Assembly (NCBI RefSeq): GCF_031769195.1
Contig: NZ_JAVHNP010000003.1
Coordinates: forward strand, 186,001-250,000
Source of the DNA: Vreelandella sp031769195
Lineage (GTDB): Bacteria; Pseudomonadota; Gammaproteobacteria; Pseudomonadales; Halomonadaceae
Length of the DNA: 64,000 nucleotides
Reading direction: 5' to 3'
Made by a program: the position numbers and the translations under genes. The notes beneath the pieces are model-generated. The model did not search any database. It had not been told where the DNA came from and saw only the letters and a list, made by a program, of their open reading frames with translations. Each line of letters begins with the position of its first letter. Position 1 is the stretch's first letter. Below, piece after piece: positions 7,290 to 16,109 of the stretch.

Positions 7290-8378
7290 TTATGCACCCA
7301 CGTTGTCACGGCTCTTCAGGTAAGCGTACTCGCCTGCATCGCTAAACGGACGCAGCACTTTCTGGAACGCTGAGTAAGACTCGTAAACGCGGCGAGACTC
7401 TTCATCGCTCTCTACCTGACGCTGAATCGCCTGCTTGGACGACTCATACAGTGCCGCCATAACGTCTTCCGGGAAGGTGCGCAGCTGTACGCCGTGCTCG
7501 TCCACCAGCGTTTCCAGTGCTTGGGCGTTGCGATAAGCAAATTCGCTGATCATTGCCAGGTTAGAGGCGCGGGCGGCTTCGCGGATTACGTCTTGCAGGT
7601 CTTCCGGCAGGGCGTTCCAGGCGTCCAGGTTGACGGTGCCTTCCAGCACGGCGGTGGGCTCGTTCCACACGGACGTGTAGTAGTAGTCCGCCACTTGGTG
7701 CAGGCCAAACGCGAGGTCGTTATATGGGCCAACCCAGTCGGCGGCGTCGAGCGCGCCGGTTTGCAGAGAGGTGAAGATTTCTGAACCGGCCATGTTCACG
7801 GTGCTTACACCGATGCCGTTCATCGCTTCACCAGCCAAACCGGGCAGGCGCAGCTTCAGACCCTGCATATCGTCGAGGGAGTTAATCTCTTTTTTGAACC
7901 AGCCCGCCATTTGCGTACCGGTGTTACCGACGGCAAAAGGTTTCAGGTTGTGGTTAGCGTAGATCTCGTCCCACAGCTCTTGGCCGCCGCCATGGTACAA
8001 CCATGCGTTCATTTCAGTGGTGTTCATACCAAACGGCACGGCGGTAAAAAACTGGGAAGCCGCGACTTTGCCGCGCCAGTAGTAAGAAGCGGAGTGACCC
8101 ATCTCAGCAGTGCCAGCGGCCACCGCATCGAACACTTCAAGCGCTGGTACCAGCTCGCCCGCACCGTGAACGCGAATGCGCATGCGGCCGTTAGAGAGCT
8201 GTTCTACCCGGCGAGCAAAGTCGTTAGCACCGGTACCAAGGGCAGGGAAGTTCTTCGGCCAGGAAGTAACCATATCCCAGGTGTAGGTTTCGTTAGCGCT
8301 GGCGGTAGAAACAAAGGGGGCAGCAGCGACACCGGCGGCACCCAGGCCGGCGGTTTTCAAAAATTGGCGGCGTTGCAT
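7290..8378 (-). CDS. Orphan TRAP substrate-binding protein, TakP (2-oxo acid) type
   Basis: A 362-residue DctP-family periplasmic binding protein. The N-terminus has a twin-arginine signal (MQRRQFLKTAG), so the folded protein is probably exported by Tat. 'MVTSWPKNFP', 'GAGELVPALEVFDAV', 'GLKLRLPG' and 'DAADWVGPYNDLAFGLHQ' match the TakP group, which binds 2-oxo acids such as pyruvate with a sodium ion. It is clearly paralogous to the protein at 58342-59451. No DctQ or DctM permease gene is adjacent: flanks are a thioesterase and uvrD. It presumably shares a permease encoded elsewhere, perhaps the one at 56.2-58.2 kb. The alternative ATG three codons upstream sits too close to its GGAG. Confidence 0.88.
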   Translation of the reverse strand: MQRRQFLKTAGLGAAGVAAAPFVSTASANETYTWDMVTSWPKNFPALGTGANDFARRVEQLSNGRMRIRVHGAGELVPALEVFDAVAAGTAEMGHSASYYWRGKVAASQFFTAVPFGMNTTEMNAWLYHGGGQELWDEIYANHNLKPFAVGNTGTQMAGWFKKEINSLDDMQGLKLRLPGLAGEAMNGIGVSTVNMAGSEIFTSLQTGALDAADWVGPYNDLAFGLHQVADYYYTSVWNEPTAVLEGTVNLDAWNALPEDLQDVIREAARASNLAMISEFAYRNAQALETLVDEHGVQLRTFPEDVMAALYESSKQAIQRQVESDEESRRVYESYSAFQKVLRPFSDAGEYAYLKSRDNVGA

Positions 8379-8502
8379 GGCGGGCATGACTCCGAAATTA
8401 TAGGCTGTTTTTTTATAAGCGCAGTGAGCGCAGTGTCCGCCCGCCAGTATGCGCTAAGCAGCTTTTATAGGGCAAGTGTCTGTCTTCTCTTGCCCTTTAT
8501 CG

Positions 8503-10701
8503 TTAACGCGGCGTGAGTTTGGCAAACCCGAGGACGAGCCACTTCACGCCGTTACCGTCAAAACTGACTTGAACGCGGGCACGGGCACCTTCCCCCTCCG
8601 CGTTCAGAATAATGCCTTCCCCAAACACCGGGTGCTCAACCCGTTGCCCCACATGCAGCGCGGGCAGCTCGCCGTCGCTCTCAATGCTGGTTTGGGCGAA
8701 GCTTTGCCGCGATGCGGTCACCGGGCGGGAGATATGGCCCCTTAGGCGCACTTCTTCCAGCAAGTGGGGCGGCAGTTCGCGCAGAAAGCGCGACGGGCGT
8801 GGAAACACCTCTTTACCGTGCAGTCGGCGGGTTTCCGCGTGGGTGAGGTAGAGCTTCTGCATGGCGCGGGTAACGCCCACGTAGCAAAGCCTACGCTCCT
8901 CTTCGAGGCGTCCAGGCTCCTCCACCGACATCTTATGAGGGAACAATCCCTCTTCCACACCGGCGATAAACACCACGGGAAATTCTAGCCCTTTGGCGGA
9001 GTGAAGCGTCATCAGCTGAACGCTATCTTCAAACTCTTCGGCTTCGTGGTCGCCCGCGTTGAGGGCGGCTTCTGATAAAAACGCCTCCAGCGCTGCCATG
9101 CCTTCGCCCGCTTCCGGGGTTTCAAAGGCGTCGCCATGGGTGAAGGCGCGGGCAGCGGTGACCAGCTCTTCCAAGTTTTCGACCCGCGCCTGGCCTTTCT
9201 CGCCACGCTCGCTTTTATGGTGCTCGATTAACCCGGTGTGCGCGGTGACATGGTCGATAATTTCATGCAGCGGCAACCCGGCGGCGTCGTTATCGAGCTG
9301 CTCGATCAGATTAGCGAAGGCTTGAACGGCGTTGCCCGCGCGGCCTCTTAAGGTACCGTCCTGAATCGCGTCGTGGAGCGCCTGCCAGAGCGAGACGCTC
9401 TGCTCTCGTGCGCGGTGGCGAACGATTTCCACCGTGCGGGTGCCAATGCCCCGGGTGGGCACGTTGATCACGCGTTCAAGGGAGGCATCGTCGTCTCGGT
9501 TGAGCAGCAGGCGAAGGTAAGCCAGGGCGTTTTTGATCTCCAACCGCTCATAAAAGCGGTGGCCGCCATAAATGCGGTAGGGCATCCCTTGGCGAATCAG
9601 CGTCTCTTCCAGCAGCCGCGACTGTGCGTTAGAGCGGTAAAGAATGGCCACATCACGGCGGTTAAAGCCTTCATCTATCTTCTCTTTAATGGTGTCGACG
9701 ATGTAGCGTGCTTCTTCCAGGTCGTTAAACCCGGCGTATACCGAAATGGGGTCGCCCTCGATGCCATCGGTCCAGAGGTTTTTCCCCAGCCGCTCGCTGT
9801 TATGGCTAATCAGCGTGTTAGCGGCTTCCAAGATCGCGCTGGTTGAACGATAGTTCTGTTCCAGGCGCACTGTATGGGTGTCAGTAAACTCCTCTTCAAA
9901 GCGGCGAATATTCTCCACTTTGGCGCCGCGCCAGCCGTAAATTGACTGGTCGTCATCGCCCACTGCCGTCATGGGCGTTTGCTGGCCAGTGAGCAGTTTC
10001 AGCCACGCGTACTGCAGGGTGTTGGTATCTTGGAACTCGTCCACCAGCACATGCCCGAAGCGTTCGCGGTAGTGGTTCAGCAGCGGCGGGTTATCGCGCA
10101 GAAGCTCCAGGCTGCGCAGCAGCAGCTCGCCAAAATCCACCAGCCCGCCGCGTTCGCAGGTGAGCTGGTAGCGTTCATACAGCTCCACCATTTGAGCGAG
10201 GTACGCATCGCCGTTCACGTTCACCTGATGCGGGCGCAGCCCTTCCTCTTTGCAGCCAGACACAAACCCCTGCACTTGGCGGGGCGGGAAGCGTTCGTCG
10301 TCAATCGAGTAATCTTTGAGCAGCCGTTTGATCAGCCGGAGCTGGTCGTCGGAATCAATGATTTGGAAGTGTTGCGGCAGGCGGGCGTCTTGCCAGTGGG
10401 TGCGCAGTAGCCGGTGGGCAATGGAGTGGAAGGTGCCGACCCACACATGGCGCATGGAAATGCCCAGCAGCGCTTCTAAGCGCGTACGCATTTCGCGCGC
10501 CGCTTTATTGGTAAACGTGACCGCCAGCAGCGCGTAAGGAGACAGCCCCTCGGCCTGCATCAGCCAGGCAATGCGGTGAACCAGCACGCGGGTTTTACCG
10601 GAGCCAGCCCCCGCCAGTACCAGTAGGTTGCCCTGGGGGGCACTAACGGCCTCCCGCTGGGCGGGGTTGAGCTGATCAAGTATCGCCGTGACGTCGTCCA
10701 T
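8503..10701 (-). CDS. uvrD: DNA helicase II, UvrD
   Basis: A 732-residue SF1A helicase of the UvrD/Rep/PcrA type, close to the usual 720. It unwinds DNA 3'-5' in nucleotide excision and mismatch repair. Motif I is GAGSGKT (residues 31-37) after the Q motif LNPAQREAV. Motif Ia TNKAAREM, motif II VDEFQDTN, motif III GDDDQSIYGWRGA, motif IV LEQNYRS, motif V TLHSAKGLEF and motif VI YVGVTRAM are all present. The C-terminal domain 'HPVFGEGIILNAEG...VQVSFDGNGVKWLVLGFAKLTP' is the Tudor-like RNA polymerase-binding tail that marks UvrD rather than Rep. It is transcribed alone. Confidence 0.96.
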   Translation of the reverse strand: MDDVTAILDQLNPAQREAVSAPQGNLLVLAGAGSGKTRVLVHRIAWLMQAEGLSPYALLAVTFTNKAAREMRTRLEALLGISMRHVWVGTFHSIAHRLLRTHWQDARLPQHFQIIDSDDQLRLIKRLLKDYSIDDERFPPRQVQGFVSGCKEEGLRPHQVNVNGDAYLAQMVELYERYQLTCERGGLVDFGELLLRSLELLRDNPPLLNHYRERFGHVLVDEFQDTNTLQYAWLKLLTGQQTPMTAVGDDDQSIYGWRGAKVENIRRFEEEFTDTHTVRLEQNYRSTSAILEAANTLISHNSERLGKNLWTDGIEGDPISVYAGFNDLEEARYIVDTIKEKIDEGFNRRDVAILYRSNAQSRLLEETLIRQGMPYRIYGGHRFYERLEIKNALAYLRLLLNRDDDASLERVINVPTRGIGTRTVEIVRHRAREQSVSLWQALHDAIQDGTLRGRAGNAVQAFANLIEQLDNDAAGLPLHEIIDHVTAHTGLIEHHKSERGEKGQARVENLEELVTAARAFTHGDAFETPEAGEGMAALEAFLSEAALNAGDHEAEEFEDSVQLMTLHSAKGLEFPVVFIAGVEEGLFPHKMSVEEPGRLEEERRLCYVGVTRAMQKLYLTHAETRRLHGKEVFPRPSRFLRELPPHLLEEVRLRGHISRPVTASRQSFAQTSIESDGELPALHVGQRVEHPVFGEGIILNAEGEGARARVQVSFDGNGVKWLVLGFAKLTPR

Positions 10702-10792
10702 AAAAGCCGCTGCCGGTTCGAAAAATGGGCGGTCAGTTTAGCACAGCCCGCCCACTGGCTGGGTATACAGCGTATGTCGCGTTGGCCCGCGC

Positions 10793-11647
10793 TTATTGAT
10801 CGTCTGGGTAACGCAGCGTGGTCAGGCTCTTTTTCACCGCTTTAAGCTGCTCGGCGAGTTTGGGGCCGCGGGTTTTAGCGACACCAACGGCCAGCACGTC
10901 AATCAGCACCAGGTGCGCGATGCGCGAGCTGAGCGGCGTGTAAATCTCGGTATCTTCATGCACATCGATAAACAGCGGCAGGCTTACTTCATGGGCCAGC
11001 GGCGACTCGCTGGGGCACAGACCAATCACCGTGGCCCCTGCTTCGCGGGCCAAACGCACGCTGGCCACCAGCGCCTTGGTGCGCCCGGTTTGTGAAATCG
11101 CCACCACCACATCGCCCTCTTGCAGCGTCACTGCCGACATGTTCTGCATGTGGGGGTCGGCGTAGGCGGAGGTTGAGATCTGCAGGCGGAAGAACTTGTG
11201 CTGGGCATCGAAGGCCACCGCACCAGAGGCACCAAAGCCGTAAAACTCCACCCGATTAGCCATGGCCAGCGCATTCACAGCCCGCCCCAGGGCATCGTTA
11301 TCGAGCCGGTCGCGTACCGACAGCAGCGTGCCGACGGTAGAGTCAAAAATGCTGTGGGAGAACTCCGCCACTGAGTCGCTATCGTTCATCGAGAACTGGG
11401 CGAACTGGCTGCCGCTGGCCAGCATCTGGGCGAGCTGAAGCTTGAAGTCCTGGAAACCGTTGCAGCCAAGGGCACGGCAGAAGCGCACCACGGTGGGCTC
11501 GCTCACCTTCGCCTCGGTGGCAAGGTCCACGATCCGCATATGGATCACTTCATCGGGGTTACGCAGCACGAACCGCGCTACCTTTTGTTCGGAGCGACGG
11601 AAATGCTCCATGCGGCGTCTCATTTCATCGAACAGGGCGCGGCTCAC
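10793..11647 (-). CDS. hexR: RpiR/HexR-family transcriptional regulator
   Basis: A 284-residue regulator. Residues 1-80 form the RpiR helix-turn-helix, with 'RIVDLATEAKVSEPTVVRFCRALGCNGFQDFKL'. Residues about 115-260 form a SIS sugar-phosphate domain, with 'VEFYGFGASGAVAFDAQHKFFRL' and 'VVAISQTGRTKALVASVRLAREAGA'. In pseudomonads and Shewanella HexR responds to 2-keto-3-deoxy-6-phosphogluconate and controls central sugar metabolism. The start is GTG at 11645-11647, fixed by AAGGAG six bases away; 17 upstream open codons are probably not translated. HexR usually sits next to zwf or edd; here it stands alone, so the symbol rests on sequence similarity only. Confidence 0.82.
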   Translation of the reverse strand: MSRALFDEMRRRMEHFRRSEQKVARFVLRNPDEVIHMRIVDLATEAKVSEPTVVRFCRALGCNGFQDFKLQLAQMLASGSQFAQFSMNDSDSVAEFSHSIFDSTVGTLLSVRDRLDNDALGRAVNALAMANRVEFYGFGASGAVAFDAQHKFFRLQISTSAYADPHMQNMSAVTLQEGDVVVAISQTGRTKALVASVRLAREAGATVIGLCPSESPLAHEVSLPLFIDVHEDTEIYTPLSSRIAHLVLIDVLAVGVAKTRGPKLAEQLKAVKKSLTTLRYPDDQ

Positions 11648-11902
11648 GTTCAGCTCCTTAAATTCTTGATCGTGCTTATGCAGCCTGGGTAGCCACAATA
11701 TGCCTGAGTGAGGTGAAAGGGGCAGCGGGATTCACCCGCAATCACTGCCGTTTAAAGGGCGTTAACCCATTTCTTCAAGATTCGTCATCATTTTGTCAAG
11801 TAGGTTATAGTAAGAAGTGACGTGCCGCACTGCATCATTTAAAAATTCAGTGGTCACGGATGCAGGTGGACGTAGGCAACTTCACCTGGAGGAGCGTCGA
11901 TC

Positions 11903-12121
11903 ATGAGAAACGTCGAACGAATGACCTCGGTAAAAAGCGAATTGCTCGACATATTCATGAGTATGGAGGTCGATGAGCATGCCCAACGACAGCGGAGCGC
12001 CGCTCAGCGTAGCCTAAGGGCACGCAGAGGGATTGAGCTTCATCGTGAGTTCCAAAAACTTTCGCGGGATATCGCTCCCTTGCCGGACGATGACGAACCG
12101 CAAGAGAGCGAATTGCACTAA
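11903..12121 (+). CDS. Small basic/acidic protein of unknown function
   Basis: A 72-residue protein without signal peptide or membrane helix. The middle (about residues 30-55) is rich in Arg, Gln and Glu and should form a long helix; the C-terminus is acidic (LPDDDEPQE). A strong ribosome binding site (GGAGGAG, nine bases before ATG) and a 250-base upstream region argue that it is real. It faintly resembles the short Arg-rich PA3496-type proteins of pseudomonads, but I cannot confirm that. A GC-rich hairpin at 12144-12162 without a T run lies between it and the convergent NSS gene. Confidence 0.6.
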   Translation: MRNVERMTSVKSELLDIFMSMEVDEHAQRQRSAAQRSLRARRGIELHREFQKLSRDIAPLPDDDEPQESELH

Positions 12122-12173
12122 CACATACGTTGAAACGATACGTAGCCCCGCCAGTTAGCGGGGCCGTGACGGC

Positions 12174-13517
12174 TTAGATCAAGCCTGCCACAAACACAGC
12201 GATAACACCTGCGGGCGCTACAAAGCGTGCCAGGATGTTCCATACGCTCACGCCAACGGCTGACAGCCCCAGCTCAGCTTCAACGCTCTTGCGCTCTAAA
12301 CACCAAGCGGCAAACAGGATCGCTCCCAGGCCGGTCAGCGGCAGCAGGATTTTGCTGGTGAAGGTATCGAGCAGGTCGAAGATATTCAAGCCAAAGAACA
12401 GCACTTCCGACCACACGTTGAACGAGAGCAGCGCGGCAACGCCTAACGCCCATACCGCAATACCGCTCGCAAACGTTGCTACCAAGCGCGACATCGACGT
12501 GCGCTCTTCCAGGGTTTCCACCACAGGCTCCAGCAGTGAGATAGCCGAGGTCAACGCCGCAAACGTGAGCAGCAGGAAGAACATCAGGCCGAGAATGGTG
12601 CCGCCCGTCATGTTGCCGAAGGCTAGCGGTAGCGTCACAAAGATCAGGCCAGGACCTTCACCTGCGCTCAAGCCGTTGGCAAATACGATCGGGAAGATCG
12701 CCAAGCCAGCCAGCAGAGCAATAGCGGTATCCAGAATGATCACGGTACGTGCGGTGCTGATCAGGTTGACGTCTTCGCCCAGATAAGAGCCGTAGGCCAT
12801 CATAATGCCCATGCCCAGCGAGAGCGTGAAGAACGCTTGGCCCATGGCTGCCAGTACGACGCCGCCATCCAGCGCTGCCCAATCGGGGCTGAACATAAAG
12901 CTCAGCGCTTCACCGAAGTGGCCGCTGGTCATGCCGTAGCCGACCAAGATCAGCATCAGTACCACCAGCGCAGGCATCATGGTGCGTGCCGCACTCTCTA
13001 GGCCCTTTGTCACGCCCCGCGCCACAATGCCAATCACCAGCACCATAAAGGCGGTGTGCCATAGCAGCAGCGTCATCGGGCTGCCCAGCATGCCGCCAAA
13101 GAGGGCGCTAATGCTGTCAGCGTCTTGGCCGTTAAACGTGCCAATCACCGAGCCCAGGGTGTAGTTCAGCGACCAGCCGCCGATGACGCTGTAGAACGAC
13201 AGAATTAAGAAAGCCGCTAAAACGCCGCTTACCCCAATTGCCGCCCATGCCTTTGTTTGGCCGTGGCTTGCTGCCAAATCCGCCATGGTGTTGATGGGGT
13301 TCTTCTGGCCGCGACGGCCAATCATCCACTCCGCTACCAAGATGGGTAGGCCCACCAGCGCGACACACGCGAGATATACGAGTACGAAGGCCGCACCGCC
13401 ACTGTCGCCCACCATATAAGAGAAGCGCCAGATATTGCCCAGGCCAACGGCGGAACCCGCTGCCGCTAGCACAAAGCCCATGCGTGATGACCACTGTGCA
13501 TGTGCAAGTTTTGCCAT
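12174..13517 (-). CDS. Sodium-dependent transporter, NSS (SNF) family
   Basis: A 447-residue membrane protein of the neurotransmitter:sodium symporter family, the LeuT fold. The N-terminal 'WSSRMGFVLAAAGSAVGLGNIWRFSYM' contains the unwound helix 1 that binds Na+ and substrate; 'NIWRF' is diagnostic. About eleven membrane helices are visible. Bacterial members import amino acids or similar amines with Na+, which fits a salt-loving host. The substrate cannot be read from the sequence. It is a single gene, convergent with the small protein at 11903. Confidence 0.9.
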   Translation of the reverse strand: MAKLAHAQWSSRMGFVLAAAGSAVGLGNIWRFSYMVGDSGGAAFVLVYLACVALVGLPILVAEWMIGRRGQKNPINTMADLAASHGQTKAWAAIGVSGVLAAFLILSFYSVIGGWSLNYTLGSVIGTFNGQDADSISALFGGMLGSPMTLLLWHTAFMVLVIGIVARGVTKGLESAARTMMPALVVLMLILVGYGMTSGHFGEALSFMFSPDWAALDGGVVLAAMGQAFFTLSLGMGIMMAYGSYLGEDVNLISTARTVIILDTAIALLAGLAIFPIVFANGLSAGEGPGLIFVTLPLAFGNMTGGTILGLMFFLLLTFAALTSAISLLEPVVETLEERTSMSRLVATFASGIAVWALGVAALLSFNVWSEVLFFGLNIFDLLDTFTSKILLPLTGLGAILFAAWCLERKSVEAELGLSAVGVSVWNILARFVAPAGVIAVFVAGLI

Positions 13518-13672
13518 AAATCACCTATGTGAAATTCGATTGTAATGAGTCGTTTTCGGCGCACTGCACCGATTTTCGGAAATAGAGAGATTGCCAGCGT
13601 GCTTTTCCGAAAGAACGCGCAATTTATCCGATCATAGGGGGGCTTGCCAGTCAGCTCGTCTAAAAAGAGGCC

Positions 13673-14542
13673 TTAAAATAGCTGGCTCTGCTTTTCATCG
13701 GCAAAGGGTTCAAGGTTCGGCAGCGCGATGCGTTGTTGAAGGGTGTGATACAGGTGGCGAGCCATGTCAGGAGACTCTCGGTTATCGGCTGTATGCACAA
13801 ATAAGAAAGGGGTTTTCCCCTGACTTATCCACAGGGAGAGACGTTCTATCCACGGGTTGAAGTAGCGAGTATTGATCGTTTTGTCAATATGGCCGATGAA
13901 GCGAATAATCGGTTGCTCTGCCGTGGAAAGCACGTGTAATGGGAGTTTCGGTTTTTCTTGCTGGGCGTGAGCCAAGCCTGCGTGGCCGTTGGCAGGGGTG
14001 GAGAACACTGGCCGCACATCAAGCATTACGCGGTTAGCGCTATAAGTTATCAACAATCGGTTGAGGGCTTTCTCTTCCTCACCCTTGTGGAAAAAAACAG
14101 GGTGACGCACCTCCACTGCGCAGGGCAGGTGCGCTGGCCATTGGGCCAGCAGAGCCTCCAGTTTGGGCAGCTCGGCAGGGCCGAAATCACGCGGTAGCTG
14201 CACCATGGTAGGGCCAAGCCGGTCATGCAGCGGAGCCAAGGCATTTAAAAATGCCCAGGCATCCTCAAGCTGGCTCAGGCGCTGTTCATGGGTAACGCGG
14301 CTGGGCAGTTTAAAACAAAAACGAAAATAAGCCGGTGCTTGGCGCGCCCAAGCGGCGATGGTCTCGGGCTTAGGCGCACCGCTATAAAATGTTGTATTGC
14401 CCTCAACGCTGGAAAACACCGCCGCGTAATCGCTGAGCAGATCCGTTTTGGCCTGGCGCGGGTAGAGGCTGCCCTGCCAATCTTGATTGGCCCACATGGG
14501 CAAGCCAAGATAGAGCGGTAGCGGCGAGCGTGAGGCAGTCAT
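13673..14542 (-). CDS. DUF72 family protein (YecE-like)
   Basis: A 289-residue DUF72 protein with a predicted TIM-barrel fold. Diagnostic stretches are 'LYLGLPMWANQDWQGSLYP' at the start, 'VEGNTTFYSGAPKPETIAAWA', 'FCFKLPSRVTHEQRL', 'TMVQLPRDFGPAEL' and 'CAVEVRHPVFFHK'. The family is widespread but its biochemical role is not settled. It is transcribed alone, away from the hglS gene. No partner is obvious from context. Confidence 0.88.
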   Translation of the reverse strand: MTASRSPLPLYLGLPMWANQDWQGSLYPRQAKTDLLSDYAAVFSSVEGNTTFYSGAPKPETIAAWARQAPAYFRFCFKLPSRVTHEQRLSQLEDAWAFLNALAPLHDRLGPTMVQLPRDFGPAELPKLEALLAQWPAHLPCAVEVRHPVFFHKGEEEKALNRLLITYSANRVMLDVRPVFSTPANGHAGLAHAQQEKPKLPLHVLSTAEQPIIRFIGHIDKTINTRYFNPWIERLSLWISQGKTPFLFVHTADNRESPDMARHLYHTLQQRIALPNLEPFADEKQSQLF

Positions 14543-14738
14543 CTAAGCGGTGGCCTTTGTCGAAAGGTAGAAGTGTCGAAACAGAAAAAGCTTAGTGTAA
14601 CCGCAAGGCCACGCGCTGTGACGGAGGATCCGGCGTGTTAATGAAGATAACGGCCAAATTTATGAAATTGTTCCCGCTATCTCAGCGCTACTATGGTGAT
14701 GGTCATAACACCAATAAGTTTACCGACAGGAACACCCT

Positions 14739-16109
14739 ATGGATGCTGCTTATGTAAGCGCCGACGATATTCGCGACCAGTTTTCCAAAGCGATATCGGC
14801 GATGTATCAACAGGAAGTACCGCAATACGGCACGCTGCTCTCGCTGGTGGAGAGCGTGAATCGTGACGTGCTGGCAGAGGATGCCGCCTTAGCCCATACG
14901 CTTGAAGCATCAGACGAGCTGGCGCGCTTAAGTGTTGAGCGCCATGGGGCGATCCGCGTTGGTTTGCCCGAAGAGCTTGCACTGCTAAGGCGTATGTTTG
15001 CGGTCATGGGGATGCACCCTGTGGGTTATTACGACTTGGCGGCTGCCGGTGTGCCGGTGCACTCCACGGCGTTTCGCCCGGTGGACGATGACGCTTTAAA
15101 ACGTAACCCGTTCCGCGTATTTACTTCGCTGTTACGTCTTGAACTCATCGAGAATGCACCGCTTCGCGAGCAGGCGCGGGACATTCTCTCTCGCCGTGAG
15201 ATCGTGACGCCTGAAGCACAGGCGCTGATCGCTCGTTGCGAAGCGCAAGGCGGCTTGAACCCTGCCGATGCCCAGGCGTTCGTGCAGGCTGCCCTCCATA
15301 CGTTCCGCTGGCACCATGACGCCACGGTAGACCGCGCCACCTATGACCGCTTGCACCAGGAGCATCGGCTTATTGCCGACGTGGTGAGCTTTCGCGGCCC
15401 GCATATTAACCACCTCACGCCTCGCACGTTGGACATCGATGCGGTACAGCAGCAGATGTCGAGTGTTGGCATCGACCCTAAGGCGGTGATTGAAGGCCCG
15501 CCCCGTCGCCGCTGCCCGATTCTACTGCGCCAAACCAGCTTCAAAGCGCTGGAAGAGACGATTACCTTTGCCGATAGCGTGGCGGGGCATCACACCGCCC
15601 GCTTCGGTGAAATCGAGCAGCGTGGCGTTGCATTAACGCAGAAAGGGCGGGCGCTATACGATCAGCTGTTAGCCCAGTCCCGGCAACTACCCACTGCCCA
15701 GGATAACGTCACTCACCAAGCGCAGCTGGCCGAGGTGTTTCAAGCATTCCCTGATGACCACGCCACGCTACGCCGTGAAGGACTGGCGTTCTTTCACTAT
15801 CACGCCGTGCCGGGTGCCAACGTATCGCTTCCCGCGCAGATCAACGCGGATACCCTTGAAGCACTTATTGATCAAGGCGCACTGACCTGCCAGCCCATGA
15901 TTTATGAGGACTTTCTGCCGGTAAGCGCGGCGGGCATCTTCCAGTCTAACCTGGGCGGCGAGCAGCGCGACGAATACACAAGCCAAGCAAACCAAGCCCA
16001 GTTTGAGCATGACCTGGGGGCCTCCGTGATTGATGAAATTGCGCTGTATGCCAGCCGCCAGCAGGCATCGCTGGATAAGGCTTTGTCGGTATTGGGGGCT
16101 ACGCACTAA
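14739..16109 (+). CDS. hglS: 2-oxoadipate dioxygenase/decarboxylase (HglS/YdcJ, DUF1338)
   Basis: A 456-residue DUF1338 protein. The Pseudomonas putida enzyme HglS converts 2-oxoadipate to D-2-hydroxyglutarate with O2 and Fe(II), in D-lysine catabolism. Metal ligands correspond to His69 (VERHGAIRVG), His225 (GPHINHLTPR) and Glu293 (ARFGEIEQRG), each one position below the residues I recall for HglS (70, 226, 294). The substrate arginine corresponds to Arg73. AGGA seven bases before ATG supports the start. No other lysine-degradation gene is adjacent. Its stop overlaps the end of the convergent pcaR-like gene by about ten bases. Confidence 0.88.
   Translation: MDAAYVSADDIRDQFSKAISAMYQQEVPQYGTLLSLVESVNRDVLAEDAALAHTLEASDELARLSVERHGAIRVGLPEELALLRRMFAVMGMHPVGYYDLAAAGVPVHSTAFRPVDDDALKRNPFRVFTSLLRLELIENAPLREQARDILSRREIVTPEAQALIARCEAQGGLNPADAQAFVQAALHTFRWHHDATVDRATYDRLHQEHRLIADVVSFRGPHINHLTPRTLDIDAVQQQMSSVGIDPKAVIEGPPRRRCPILLRQTSFKALEETITFADSVAGHHTARFGEIEQRGVALTQKGRALYDQLLAQSRQLPTAQDNVTHQAQLAEVFQAFPDDHATLRREGLAFFHYHAVPGANVSLPAQINADTLEALIDQGALTCQPMIYEDFLPVSAAGIFQSNLGGEQRDEYTSQANQAQFEHDLGASVIDEIALYASRQQASLDKALSVLGATH

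Noticed and set aside
12144..12162. GC-rich hairpin GCCCCGC/GCGGGGC between convergent genes
   Set aside because: The stem is good but no T run follows on either strand, so it is not listed as a terminator.
14739..16109. Long open frames antisense to hglS (for example about 15768-16106 minus)
   Set aside because: They lie entirely opposite a well-supported gene, have no ribosome binding site and no family features; typical of GC-rich coding DNA.
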